DNA of 64,000 nucleotides from Ardenticatenaceae bacterium (GCA_020634435.1 JACKBS010000007.1:124001-188000), one strand, 5' to 3'. Counted from the stretch's first letter, positions 28,377 through 37,533 are shown. Made by a program: numbers and translations. Notes: generated from the letters alone by a model not told the origin.

Positions 28377-28588
28377 AGCAAGAGAGAATTTGTCGTTATC
28401 GAGTCCAGTCAAAATAATAATCCATGCCTAGTGAAGGTAGATTTAGCTCCCTCAGGCTCTTTATCCAACAGAAATGAGAAAGTGGCAGACGAACGGGTGG
28501 CTCCTGTGTGGACAGTGGCGCCTACCACCTTACCGAAATTTCCAAAACACACTTGCAACAGGAACTTCTTCTATAGTCAGGGTCCTGT

Positions 28589-28837
28589 CTACAGCTTTGC
28601 CGCTACGAAAGATTCCATGATATTGAGCGTTTCAAAATTATCGGGAACAACCTCGTCGTCCTCAACAGTGACGCCAAACTTCTCCTCAACAAACGCGATC
28701 AGCCGTAACAGGGCCAAAGAGTCCACAATACCGCTGCTTACAAGTGACACGTCTGGATCAACGCGCGTGTTTTTATCACCCATCATCAGTTCATCAACAA
28801 TAAAACGCTCTAGGGTACTTGAAATTTCTAAACTCAT
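28589..28837 (-). CDS. Acyl/peptidyl carrier protein (stand-alone)
   Basis: An 82-residue four-helix carrier protein. Ser40 in SSGIVDSLALLRL is the phosphopantetheine attachment site, and EEKFGVTVEDDEVVPDNFET is the usual helix II-III stretch. The GGAGG eight bases upstream of the ATG is a strong ribosome site. The SSGIVDSLA form (Gly-Ile-Val-Asp-Ser) is closer to free-standing PltL/DltC-type carriers than to fatty-acid ACP (GADSLD). It is 47 bp downstream of the flavoprotein gene and in one operon direction with the dehydrogenase, SGNH and MBOAT genes, which suggests it carries the acyl group these enzymes act on. Confidence 0.85.
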   Translation of the reverse strand: MSLEISSTLERFIVDELMMGDKNTRVDPDVSLVSSGIVDSLALLRLIAFVEEKFGVTVEDDEVVPDNFETLNIMESFVAAKL

Positions 28838-28884
28838 TTATTATCCTCCAAATGTTCCGTATATAAATTCTAAATCGAGCAAGC

Positions 28885-30105
28885 TCAACGAGAAGAATTC
28901 ACCATATTGCGCATGGCAATGAGACCACGCGATGGTTTATCGGCATAAATTCGCCCCGCAAAAAGGTCAATGACATCTTCCTTGTATCGAGAGTGTGCAA
29001 ATACAGCAAAGGCAAAAGGATGTTGCCAGAAGCAATCAACGAGACTTTGAATTGCATCTTGACCATATGTGCTCGTTTCCTGAAACGCAGCAAAGGGATT
29101 TTCCTGGTCTTCGCTCTCGCCACTCAAATAAGTAGCAATGGCACAACTTGCTAACCTGGCTTCGGAAACCGCAAAGTGCAAACCAAAAGAGAAAATTGGA
29201 TCTACAAAACGATGCGAGTCACCAATGCACAAGTACCCTTTGCCAGTAAAATCTTTTATTTCATATGAGTAATTTGAAACGGCCCGCACATCTTCAGCCA
29301 GGGTCACATCTTTAACACGTTTTGTCAACTGGGGATTTAGTTCCTGGATTTCGCGCAGGAAGTAGTCTTGCTTGCTCTCCTGTTTTTCAGCAAAGTATTC
29401 AGACGGAGCAACGATTCCAATACTGACGACATCGTCATCCAAAGGAATAAACCAACCCCAATGGTTCTTTTGACGATAAAAGATGAGCGTATTGTCTACT
29501 TCGTCGCGCAAGGCACCTTTAACGTGCGAGAAAACGGCAACCTGGTTGTCGTAGTTGCCGCGTTCCTTCTTGCTGGTAAGACCGGCTTTGTTTAGAAAGG
29601 TAGAGGGGCCAGATGCATCAACCAGAACATCGCACTCAATTTCTTTGATTTCTCCATCGTTCAACTTTACGCGTACACCTCGCACGGTGCGATCTTCATC
29701 ATAAATTGGCTCAAGTGCCTGGCCTTGCAAAACGGGAATGCCTCGCTCTTTCGCGCCATCCAGCAACATCTGATCAAATTCGCTGCGGCGTACCTGCCAG
29801 GTTGTTGTTGCAATTAGTTCACCATCATCTTCACGGCGCATTACGGGAACCCAGAAAGTGTTTTTCCCACCTGGGCCATAGACATTTACACCCTGTTTTA
29901 CTGGGTGACGACGCTGCAGCATTTCCTCTTCAAATCCCAGGTCACGTACGATCTTACCGCACTCCCCTGTCATAGATTCGCCAATATGGAAACGAGGAAA
30001 CGGATCTTTTTCAACCACAACTGATTGAACTCCTGCCTGCTGTAGGAACATTGCTGTTGCCGCCCCACCCGGTCCACCGCCAACAATTGCTACTTGTGTT
30101 TTCAT
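28885..30105 (-). CDS. FAD-dependent oxidoreductase of the carrier-protein/phenol halogenase family
   Basis: A 406-residue flavoprotein. It has the FAD motif GGGPGG at 9-14, GES at 42-44, and WGWFIP at 216-221, which matches the WxWxIP motif of flavin-dependent halogenases. A Lys at 70 (HPVKQG) is in the region of the catalytic lysine of PltA/CndH-type enzymes. GDSHRFVDPIFSFG is the second FAD motif. It may chlorinate, brominate or just oxidise an acyl group on the carrier protein encoded 47 bp downstream. A strong AGAGGGG precedes the ATG. A reductase role (geranylgeranyl-reductase-like) is the main alternative. It is similar to the gene at 60995-62251. Confidence 0.78.
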   Translation of the reverse strand: MKTQVAIVGGGPGGAATAMFLQQAGVQSVVVEKDPFPRFHIGESMTGECGKIVRDLGFEEEMLQRRHPVKQGVNVYGPGGKNTFWVPVMRREDDGELIATTTWQVRRSEFDQMLLDGAKERGIPVLQGQALEPIYDEDRTVRGVRVKLNDGEIKEIECDVLVDASGPSTFLNKAGLTSKKERGNYDNQVAVFSHVKGALRDEVDNTLIFYRQKNHWGWFIPLDDDVVSIGIVAPSEYFAEKQESKQDYFLREIQELNPQLTKRVKDVTLAEDVRAVSNYSYEIKDFTGKGYLCIGDSHRFVDPIFSFGLHFAVSEARLASCAIATYLSGESEDQENPFAAFQETSTYGQDAIQSLVDCFWQHPFAFAVFAHSRYKEDVIDLFAGRIYADKPSRGLIAMRNMVNSSR

Positions 30106-30288
30106 ATAAGACCCCTCTATTTTTTATGAGTGTTTTCGGACTTAGGTGTAAAGGTTTCTAAAACGTAACCTCTAGAATAGATGGTACTAACCTCAGGTTA
30201 CAGTTTACCTTTCTCTTACCTCTTTAATTTTGGATTTTAACTGGAAAATGAGCGGATAACGGCCGTATCTTCCAGCCAACTGGTATCG

Positions 30289-31434
30289 CTACAGACCAGA
30301 CATACGCGCAATAATCATGCGCTGAATGTCGGAAGTGCCGGAGTAAATTGTGCCGCCAACAGCATCACGCAAATCGCGTTCCACCTCAAATTCAGTCATG
30401 TAGCCGTAACCACCCAGCGTTCTAATCGCATCCATGCTGGACTGAACATAACATTCGCTCAAGTAAAGTTTGGCAACGGCTGCTTCCATAACTGCCGACT
30501 TACCAATCTTTTTCAGCCACGCCACTTTGTAAAGCATAAGCCGGGCAGTCTCCAGCCGCACCTTCATATCAGCAATCCGATTAGAAACGGATTGAAACTT
30601 GCCAATGGGCTGTTTAAATTGACGGCGTTCCCGCGCATAACGGATGCAGGTTTCCAGCTGCCGTTCCATGGCCCCGATATGGCTGCCCAAAATACAACTA
30701 CGCTCCCACTCCATCGAGTCGTTGAAAATACTGCTGCCAGCGCCTACCGGTCCCAATCGGTTCTCGTCGGGCACAAAACAATCCTGCAAAATCAACTCGC
30801 CCATCGGCGATGTCCGTAAGCCCATCTTGTCCAGGTTGCGGCTCAGACTAAATCCAGGCGTTCCTGTTTCAACAATGAAAGCGGTGATGCCGCTAAAGCC
30901 TTTTGCTGGGTCAACCGTGGCAAATACAATCGACAAATCGGAGACAGGAGCGTTAGTGACGAACATTTTGGTCCCGTTGAGTATGTACCCACCATCGACC
31001 TTAGTTGCTTTGGTGCGTAGGCTGTACGCGTCAGACCCAGAGTCTGGTTCCGACATGCCGTGGGCACCAATCAGTACACCGCTGCACAGACCTGGCAGAT
31101 ATTTTTTCTTTTGCTCTTCTGTACCAAAAGACAGAATTGGATGCTGCACGCTCCACATCTGCGCATTCATGGCAAAAATCAGGCCGTTATCATGGCAACC
31201 ATAGCCGAGGCCCTCCATGACCAACATCGTGGTCAAGATGTCATTGCCGGAACCACCAAACTCTTCAGGGATGCCTAGGCCCAGCAAACCAAAACGAGCA
31301 CACTTCAGCCAGTTCTCACGGGAAAGCTCTCCCTGCTGATCTCTTTCGATAAGACCCTCGTTCAGCTCATTTTGAGCAAACTTAATGACTGCTTTCTTGA
31401 ATTCGAGCTGTTCTTCGCTCCATGAGAAATCCAT
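30289..31434 (-). CDS. Acyl-CoA dehydrogenase-family flavoenzyme (possible carrier-bound substrate)
   Basis: A 381-residue protein with the full acyl-CoA dehydrogenase fold. GAHGMSEPDSGSD is at 123-135, the MFVTNAPVSDLSIVFA strand starts at 157, and IYSGTSDIQ is at 363-371. The usual catalytic Glu of the YEGTSE motif is Ser365 here. Glu244 in MEWERSCIL lies where isovaleryl-CoA dehydrogenase places its base, so activity is still possible. Because it is next to a stand-alone carrier protein and a halogenase-like protein, it recalls the prolyl-carrier dehydrogenases (PltE, RedW, CloN3) of pyrrole biosynthesis. Ordinary acyl-CoA desaturation remains possible. GGAGAA precedes the ATG. Confidence 0.82.
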   Translation of the reverse strand: MDFSWSEEQLEFKKAVIKFAQNELNEGLIERDQQGELSRENWLKCARFGLLGLGIPEEFGGSGNDILTTMLVMEGLGYGCHDNGLIFAMNAQMWSVQHPILSFGTEEQKKKYLPGLCSGVLIGAHGMSEPDSGSDAYSLRTKATKVDGGYILNGTKMFVTNAPVSDLSIVFATVDPAKGFSGITAFIVETGTPGFSLSRNLDKMGLRTSPMGELILQDCFVPDENRLGPVGAGSSIFNDSMEWERSCILGSHIGAMERQLETCIRYARERRQFKQPIGKFQSVSNRIADMKVRLETARLMLYKVAWLKKIGKSAVMEAAVAKLYLSECYVQSSMDAIRTLGGYGYMTEFEVERDLRDAVGGTIYSGTSDIQRMIIARMSGL

Positions 31435-31641
31435 TGTAATTCTCCAGTTTTGAACTTTGTTTGGTTTTATATGCAGTTACTTACAAACGAGCTAAAGAGG
31501 CAGCCTGTAAGTAGAATAAAGTGGTTTTTCGGCCACTTGCCTGAGCGTAAACACCCAGCGAGTTTAAAAATTTTGGGCCAACTTTGACTGATTTACGGTG
31601 CAGTAGACGCGTATTTGGTAATGGCTTGTGGGAATTGACGT

Positions 31642-32784
31642 CTAATTAAGCGGTAGATCAAAGGACTCTTGTATAAAGGTTTGGGTTAGAACGGCAGTTA
31701 TCTCATGCCCGTAAGCCGAGGGATGCATCCACACATCGGCAAACAGATAACGGTCTTCTAGTTGACAGCCACCCGGTTTCTGTTGGCAAGCCTGTTGATA
31801 AGCTGGCAGCAAATCAAGAACAGGAATATCGGCCGCAGCCGCTCTCTCGCGAATAATTTCTTGCGGGATAATAGAGTAATCCTCATCTAAAACCTGAAAC
31901 TCTAAAGGGAACAAGATCAGGCCAAATTGTGCACCATTCTCTTCAGCTAAAGCGTTCATCCTCTCGATCGACTGCCATATCTTATCCCACTGTTCGGCAT
32001 CGGGATCCAAGGGAAAATAGCTAGCAGCCTCCGTTGGCGGATCAATAACATCGATCCGTTCGCGATCTTGGGAACGCGCTTCAATCCAGCGCATCTGAAT
32101 CGTCAGAAAAGGCCAGAAGTAGGTGTTGGCGCGCAGCCATTCCAGCAAGGCGGGCCGATCCTGTTTTTCTAAAGCACTGCCACCATAGATATCGTTTACA
32201 ATCGTCATGTCGAGCAGAATCAGATCAGGCTCATATTTTAAGCCTTCAGCCTCTAAAAACGCGGCCTCGTTGGAGGGGTTCCAGCCCGGTACGCCAGCAT
32301 TGATAACTTCGTACGGGTACGCAGCATCTGTCTGGTTCATTAGTTGCTCTAGCTGCTGCCCATATGTCTCTTCCATGCCAACACCCCACCCCATCGCAAT
32401 AGAATCACCTAAATTCAGAATGCGATAGGTGTTGGCCGGTTTTTCATAGGTCGTCTCCGGGCTGCGCAACCCTTGTGAATTAATGTCAACGAGAATCCCT
32501 TGCCATTCATAATGGCTTTCCGGTTCCATTAACGTATAGCCAGCCTCCGGCTGCGTATATTCAACCAGCTTGATTCGCCGTGAAGCAACCAGTTCCCAGG
32601 CATATATACTATTTGCTTGAGCGCGCTCCCAGACATACGCGGCTCCTTCTAACAAACCAATCACCATCAGGGCGCTAAAGAGGGCCATGCCCAGCTTGAG
32701 AAAGAACTCAGCTCTTTTACTGATAACTAGTTTTGGGGTCGGCGGTGTCTCTTTGGTCGGTGGCGCTTCTACAGATTGGCTCAT
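31642..32784 (-). CDS. Membrane-anchored SGNH/GDSL hydrolase-like protein
   Basis: A 380-residue protein with one N-terminal membrane helix (about 30-48) and an extracytoplasmic SGNH domain. Block I is ILNLGDSIAMGWGVG with the nucleophile Ser, block II is INAGVPGWN, block III is LLDMTIVND, and block V is DVWMHPSAYGHE with the Asp-His pair. The topology resembles DltD, AlgX/AlgJ-type and other O-acyl transfer proteins. It is likely to finish acyl transfer started by the adjacent MBOAT protein on the outer side of the membrane. Confidence 0.8.
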   Translation of the reverse strand: MSQSVEAPPTKETPPTPKLVISKRAEFFLKLGMALFSALMVIGLLEGAAYVWERAQANSIYAWELVASRRIKLVEYTQPEAGYTLMEPESHYEWQGILVDINSQGLRSPETTYEKPANTYRILNLGDSIAMGWGVGMEETYGQQLEQLMNQTDAAYPYEVINAGVPGWNPSNEAAFLEAEGLKYEPDLILLDMTIVNDIYGGSALEKQDRPALLEWLRANTYFWPFLTIQMRWIEARSQDRERIDVIDPPTEAASYFPLDPDAEQWDKIWQSIERMNALAEENGAQFGLILFPLEFQVLDEDYSIIPQEIIRERAAAADIPVLDLLPAYQQACQQKPGGCQLEDRYLFADVWMHPSAYGHEITAVLTQTFIQESFDLPLN

Positions 32785-32900
32785 GGTCTATTGTTCTTTA
32801 GTAACTCGGCTTTACAAACAGCAAACGCAAAGTCATCCAGGCTGGTTACAAATCTCTACATCAAAACAGGTCTAGCAAATCTTGAGGATGATCAGCCCAG

Positions 32901-35801
32901 CTAGTTGTCGGCTCCAAGCAGAGTGAATTGACCCTGCTCCTGAAGAAATTGATAAAGTCTTTCCGCTATCAAACGATGGGCTTTGGCATTTGGATGCCGG
33001 TCCCAGGGTGCCACAATCAAAGCTTCCAAATCCTGATCTTGATAAAGGTCAGCCAGATTCACAGTCACAAAACCGGCTTCGTTGGCCACACCCATCAACT
33101 CAGTGGCATATTCCTCAGAAACGGCCGCTTCCAACGTAGGCATAAAAATCCAGACCGGAACGGCGTCCTCTTCTTTTGACAGTTCAACAATGCGATCATA
33201 GGCCCAGACAATTAGCTCCCGCGCATATGGCTGCAGCCGCTTCTCAGCCTCAACATCAGTCATATCGGAGGTGATGCCCGCTTTCGCTACGAGTTCGTCC
33301 AGGTAGTCATAGGGCAGGTCAACGCCTTTTTGGGCCAGGCTGGCCAGGTTACGAACCGCAATCTCTTCCTCAAACTGATGTGAGACAAGGAAGACGGTAT
33401 TGGGATGGAAGGCCAATGCCTTGTCTTCTAGCACCATCAACTGTTGGAGAACAGAGTGGCCGGCAACGCCAAAATTCAAGACCTGATAGTTGCCACCTTC
33501 ATTTTCCATGTTGAGGCGAGCTTCCAATAAAGCTTCAAACGTTTCATTGTCAGCCACACCGGAACCCATCACAAAGGATGGGCCTAAGAAAGCAGCGCGG
33601 TAAGTATCTGGTGCTGGGGCCAAATCATATTCCTGGTCACGCATGCCCCAACTATTCACGCTAAACTGGGCACCGTGAAAAACTATACTTGTGGAGGGAT
33701 TCAGCTCTATGGCGTAGAAATCATCAGTCATGTGCGCTAGTTCTGTATCTTGAAGCAAAGGCCAATCGCCAGGACGCTTGGAAAAGACATCCCAAAGTTC
33801 CGTGTTAAAACTGTTGATGTTGGTTAGGTCTTCATAGTAACCGCGCAAAAGCATTTCAGCTTCGCGATCGCTGAGGCGCGGCTGAGTCAGATCGGCCAGA
33901 ACTTCTTGCGGTTTACCCGACAGCTGCTGGTAGAAGGCCGGGTTACCCAAAGCGAAGATTGCTAAAACAGCAACACTGGAAAAAGCGGCCGTTGGATAAT
34001 AGGCTGGCTTTGAAAGTTTCTTGGCCGATGCTCTAACGTCCAAATATTCATAAACGAACTTTGCACCGATCAGGCCACCAATCACCAAAAGGAGTGGTAA
34101 AAGATTACGCCAACCACCGAGCGGCTTGCCCAGAACGCTGTACAGCGAGAAGTATTCAGCCACAGAGGGACTTGTCCACAATCCCCACAGCAGCGTGACG
34201 GTAGCAAAGGTACCCACGGTTTGCAGGGAGGCAACGGCCGTTTCACGGAATGACCAGATTCGACCACCCAGTTTCCGCTTGCGCCCTCGTTTGGTTTCGT
34301 AAAGAGAGTTGCTAAGCACAAGAATGGCAAAAAAGGTCCAGAAGAGAATGTCCGGCACAGTAAAAAGCAGGGAACCGCGCAGCCAAAACCATTGATAAAA
34401 GTGAAGCAACCACGTGATGAGGAAGGTAAAAAGCGTGGCCACGATGAGGCGGTTTGTGTCACTCAGCTTCCGCAAATAGAAGTAGGTTGGATAGTAAAAC
34501 ACCTTGACCATGAAATCTTTCCAATAAATGTTGGCGCGTCGCCAGAAATCGGTGAACCCGGCGGACAGGAAAAAATTATCGTTGGTCAAAGGCAAATTGA
34601 AGCCAAACAGGTGGAGAATGCCTATCGAAAGATGGAACTGACCTGTGATACGCAAAATCAACAAGAAATTGGGCACCAAATAGCGAACCAGATCGCCCAC
34701 GTTGGCGATATCTTGGGGCGAAATCACAATATAGTAATTTATGTACCGGTACATAATGAGTTGGAAAATGCCACGCAGCATCCAGGTGACACCAGTCTGA
34801 TAAATCTGATGTTCCTCTCCGTTGTAGTAAGTACGCCGAAAGTTGCTGTAGTCAACCACAGGAAACAGAAGAAAGATAATATTCGGCAGCAGGAAGAAGT
34901 AAGCCAGTGTACGGGTAATGTTCGGTTCTACTTTTTTATGCTTCAAATCGTACCAGTAGGCAATGAGCCGGAACATAAACAAAGACCCAAGCACAGGCCA
35001 GATAGCCCCCGAAAGACCGATGGAAATAATACCAAGGTGCACAAGCGCCAGGAGAACACCCACCGCCACGAGCAGCAGCGCTCTCGTCACAAAAGATATA
35101 GGGAGGTGACAAATGCCAATCAGCCCCAGGCCGATGACAATGAGCCACAAACCAGTAGTAACGCCCAAAATGCCCAAGATTGCCGCCCATGATAGTAACA
35201 AGAAGAAAGCCATTCGATAGTTGGCCGGCACAAAATAGTGAATGATAAACCCATAAAAAATGAGCAAATTGAGATTGTGGAAAAATGCCTGGTTCTCTAG
35301 CTGGAACTGCTCAATGATCAGAACAAGCACACCCAATTGTAGTGAGATAGTAAAAAACTTGCCCCATTTCACCCGGTCTTGCGCTTGCTGCGCCAACCAT
35401 TCCCAGATATTTTTCGCGTCAGCGGGTGCCCTTTGAGCATAATCGGTCAGGAATAAACCGCCAATGACGGCCGCAATCGGGAGCAGCTTGGTTAGCTGGC
35501 TCGGTAGCCCGCCAATGACAACAAGATCGGCGGCAAACGTGGTGGCGATGACACCCGTAACGACCAAAAGCCACTCAGCAATGCGGCGCTGCGCCTCTGA
35601 TGCAGTGAGCATCACACCGCTTACCAGGAAAGCAAAACCGCTTAAGATTAATGCAATCCGGTTTGGCCCAAACCCACTCTGACCCGCGATTCCTACAGTA
35701 TTCGCAACCATGGCGAGCGCAACTGCGGCAACACCAGTCAAGATTAGCATCTTGGGCAAGATTCGGTTTCGACCCGTATTAAAGAGCTCAGTACGCTGCA
35801 T
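32901..35801 (-). CDS. MBOAT acyltransferase fused to C-terminal SGNH-like domain
   Basis: A 966-residue protein. Residues about 15-500 are polytopic, and GFTDFWRRANIYWKDF (415-430) and the helix LLHFYQW with His467 match the MBOAT family (AlgI, DltB, PatA). A basic loop (about 505-525) and two or three more helices follow. Residues about 700-966 form an SGNH-like domain with AAFLGPSFVMGSGV at the block I place (Gly-Pro-Ser rather than Gly-Asp-Ser, Ser742 kept) and APWDRHPNAKAH as the Asp-His pair. MBOAT-SGNH fusions combine membrane transfer of an acyl group and its attachment to an extracellular acceptor. GGAG precedes the ATG. Confidence 0.83.
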   Translation of the reverse strand: MQRTELFNTGRNRILPKMLILTGVAAVALAMVANTVGIAGQSGFGPNRIALILSGFAFLVSGVMLTASEAQRRIAEWLLVVTGVIATTFAADLVVIGGLPSQLTKLLPIAAVIGGLFLTDYAQRAPADAKNIWEWLAQQAQDRVKWGKFFTISLQLGVLVLIIEQFQLENQAFFHNLNLLIFYGFIIHYFVPANYRMAFFLLLSWAAILGILGVTTGLWLIVIGLGLIGICHLPISFVTRALLLVAVGVLLALVHLGIISIGLSGAIWPVLGSLFMFRLIAYWYDLKHKKVEPNITRTLAYFFLLPNIIFLLFPVVDYSNFRRTYYNGEEHQIYQTGVTWMLRGIFQLIMYRYINYYIVISPQDIANVGDLVRYLVPNFLLILRITGQFHLSIGILHLFGFNLPLTNDNFFLSAGFTDFWRRANIYWKDFMVKVFYYPTYFYLRKLSDTNRLIVATLFTFLITWLLHFYQWFWLRGSLLFTVPDILFWTFFAILVLSNSLYETKRGRKRKLGGRIWSFRETAVASLQTVGTFATVTLLWGLWTSPSVAEYFSLYSVLGKPLGGWRNLLPLLLVIGGLIGAKFVYEYLDVRASAKKLSKPAYYPTAAFSSVAVLAIFALGNPAFYQQLSGKPQEVLADLTQPRLSDREAEMLLRGYYEDLTNINSFNTELWDVFSKRPGDWPLLQDTELAHMTDDFYAIELNPSTSIVFHGAQFSVNSWGMRDQEYDLAPAPDTYRAAFLGPSFVMGSGVADNETFEALLEARLNMENEGGNYQVLNFGVAGHSVLQQLMVLEDKALAFHPNTVFLVSHQFEEEIAVRNLASLAQKGVDLPYDYLDELVAKAGITSDMTDVEAEKRLQPYARELIVWAYDRIVELSKEEDAVPVWIFMPTLEAAVSEEYATELMGVANEAGFVTVNLADLYQDQDLEALIVAPWDRHPNAKAHRLIAERLYQFLQEQGQFTLLGADN

Positions 35802-35969
35802 CTATAAACATCTCCTTGTGCCCAGTCTAGATAATAGGCATAGTAACTTTGCTATTGCTACCTTTCATTCTACCTATCTAAACGAAGTTGCTGCTTTAAG
35901 ATATGGTTGGAGCATATTCAAAATTAGGCTCAACTATTAAAAGTGTGCGAGTCAGATAAAACCGGGGGT

Positions 35970-36243
35970 ATGGAATTCTCAATCATCGATTTACCCGATA
36001 AAGAAAACTGTACACAATGGATCAGGGACAAGTGATGACGATTGCCACGGGATTCTTGAAGCGTATATCAACATGGCTGAAGGCACGTGGACATATGTAC
36101 GAAACTTTTCAGGGGTGTTCAAAGGTGTGTACAAGAAAAACTTGAGTGGCTACATTATGCTATGTAAGTTCAGACAAAATCTGAAACGCATCTCGCCTAG
36201 TTTCATCTCTGCTTTGGTTTCTCTACGCACTTTTGACTCATGA
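35970..36243 (+). pseudogene. Remnant of an IS1595-like transposase (two abutted fragments)
   Basis: A 21-codon start, MEFSIIDLPDKENCTQWIRD (35970-36035), looks like the N terminus of an IS1595-type transposase (PDEEACREY type). It runs into a frame at 36034-36243 that reads HGILEAYINMAEG, FSGVFKGVYKKNLSGYIML and RQNLKRISPSFISALVS. This resembles the ISXO2/IS1595 C-terminal end (EGLWS, RPFRGVHKKYLxxYVAMF, NLKRVTPEFLRAL). The whole DDE core is missing, so this is a dead, internally deleted copy. The rest of the 648-bp spacer (35802-36449) holds nothing I recognise. Confidence 0.6.
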
Positions 36244-36449
36244 GTAAAATGTGAGCAACTCACAGATTTCACAGTACAGGTTGCATCGGCTTGCATAAGA
36301 CCCAGGTAAAAAGTGTTTGCGGCCACATGCACAGCGATATTGTCGATTACCGATTCTGGCAAAATTGATACGAATCAGCACCATTTTTTGATCGGATTTG
36401 CGGTTACCATCAGATGATCTGAGCACGCCCATACGCTGGAGAGTGACCC

Positions 36450-37520
36450 ATGAGATGGAAGCGCCCCATTCTTTTGACTATTTTGCTGATTTTTACTCTG
36501 GCAGGCTGCACGGCTGGAGAAACGGAAACGGCCGTTCCCACTCCTCCCACCATTGAACCCACGCAACCGGCTACGGCAACGGCCGTTCCGCCCACCGCCA
36601 TCACACTTTCCACAAACACGCCTGCCCCTACCCCAACTGCCACCCAGGAGGCAACCATGACCCCAACTCCCGAACCTACCTTCACCGAACTATTTGCCAT
36701 TGAAGATGCACCCAATTCACTAAAAGATCCGTACGGCATTGCCGTAGATAGCCAGGACAATCTGTATGTGCTGGATGCCGGCAAAAACCGGCTGCTCAAG
36801 TTCGACAGTGCAAGCAATTTGCTGCAAACGTGGGACACCAAAGGCAGCGGCGAAGGCGAGTTTAACTCGCTGGGCTTTGGCGATATTGCGATTGATGGCA
36901 ACGACAACCTGTTTGTCGTAGACAATGGCAACTTCCGCATTCAAAAGTTTGACAGCGCGGGCCAATTTATCACCCAGTGGGGCAGCGAGGGACTGCGCAA
37001 CGGCCAGTTCCAGCGGGCCATCGGCATTGCCATTGATGCGGCGGGCAATGTATACGTGTCTGACGACGGCCGTCCCGAAATCCAAATTTTCGACAACGAC
37101 GGCAATTTCCTGCGCAAGTTTGGCAGCCGGGGCACTGGCGACGGCCAGTTCCAGCACCCCACCGGCATCGCCGTGGATGCGGACGGCAATGTGTACGTGT
37201 CCGATTATGAAAACAAGCGCGTGCAAAAATTTGATGCGGAGGGGAACTTCTTGCTCAGCTGGAGTATGGCGGTGAACAGCACCGGCACACCCGAAGGCAT
37301 TGCCATTGATGCCCACGGCCGTCTTTACATCACCGATTATGATCGCAGCCGGGTAGAGATTTTTACACCGGATGGCGTGTTTATTACGTCGTGGGAAGGG
37401 GGTGAAAACGGCCGTTTTGCCCGCCCCGTAGCCATTGCTTTTGATTCCGAGGGCAATGTGTACGTTAGCAATCAGTCCGGGAACAATGTGCGCAAATTTG
37501 CCCCGCCACCTCTACCGTAA
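36450..37520 (+). CDS. NHL-repeat lipoprotein
   Basis: A 356-residue lipoprotein. The signal peptide ends in the lipobox LAGC (Cys20), followed by a Thr/Pro-rich linker to about residue 70. Five or six NHL blades follow, with repeats such as PYGIAVDSQDNLYVLD, TGIAVDADGNVYVSD and EGIAIDAHGRLYITD. It is a cell-surface six-bladed propeller, likely for protein or glycan binding. The gene contains six ACGGCCGT copies, the densest cluster of any gene of its size in the window. TGGAGAG precedes the ATG. The bidirectional hairpin at 37534 ends it. Confidence 0.85.
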   Translation: MRWKRPILLTILLIFTLAGCTAGETETAVPTPPTIEPTQPATATAVPPTAITLSTNTPAPTPTATQEATMTPTPEPTFTELFAIEDAPNSLKDPYGIAVDSQDNLYVLDAGKNRLLKFDSASNLLQTWDTKGSGEGEFNSLGFGDIAIDGNDNLFVVDNGNFRIQKFDSAGQFITQWGSEGLRNGQFQRAIGIAIDAAGNVYVSDDGRPEIQIFDNDGNFLRKFGSRGTGDGQFQHPTGIAVDADGNVYVSDYENKRVQKFDAEGNFLLSWSMAVNSTGTPEGIAIDAHGRLYITDYDRSRVEIFTPDGVFITSWEGGENGRFARPVAIAFDSEGNVYVSNQSGNNVRKFAPPPLP

Positions 37521-37533
37521 CATCACATCGTAG

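Noticed and set aside
36410..37316. Minus-strand open frames across the NHL lipoprotein gene
   Set aside because: They are antisense to a clear lipoprotein with repeats and have no features of their own.
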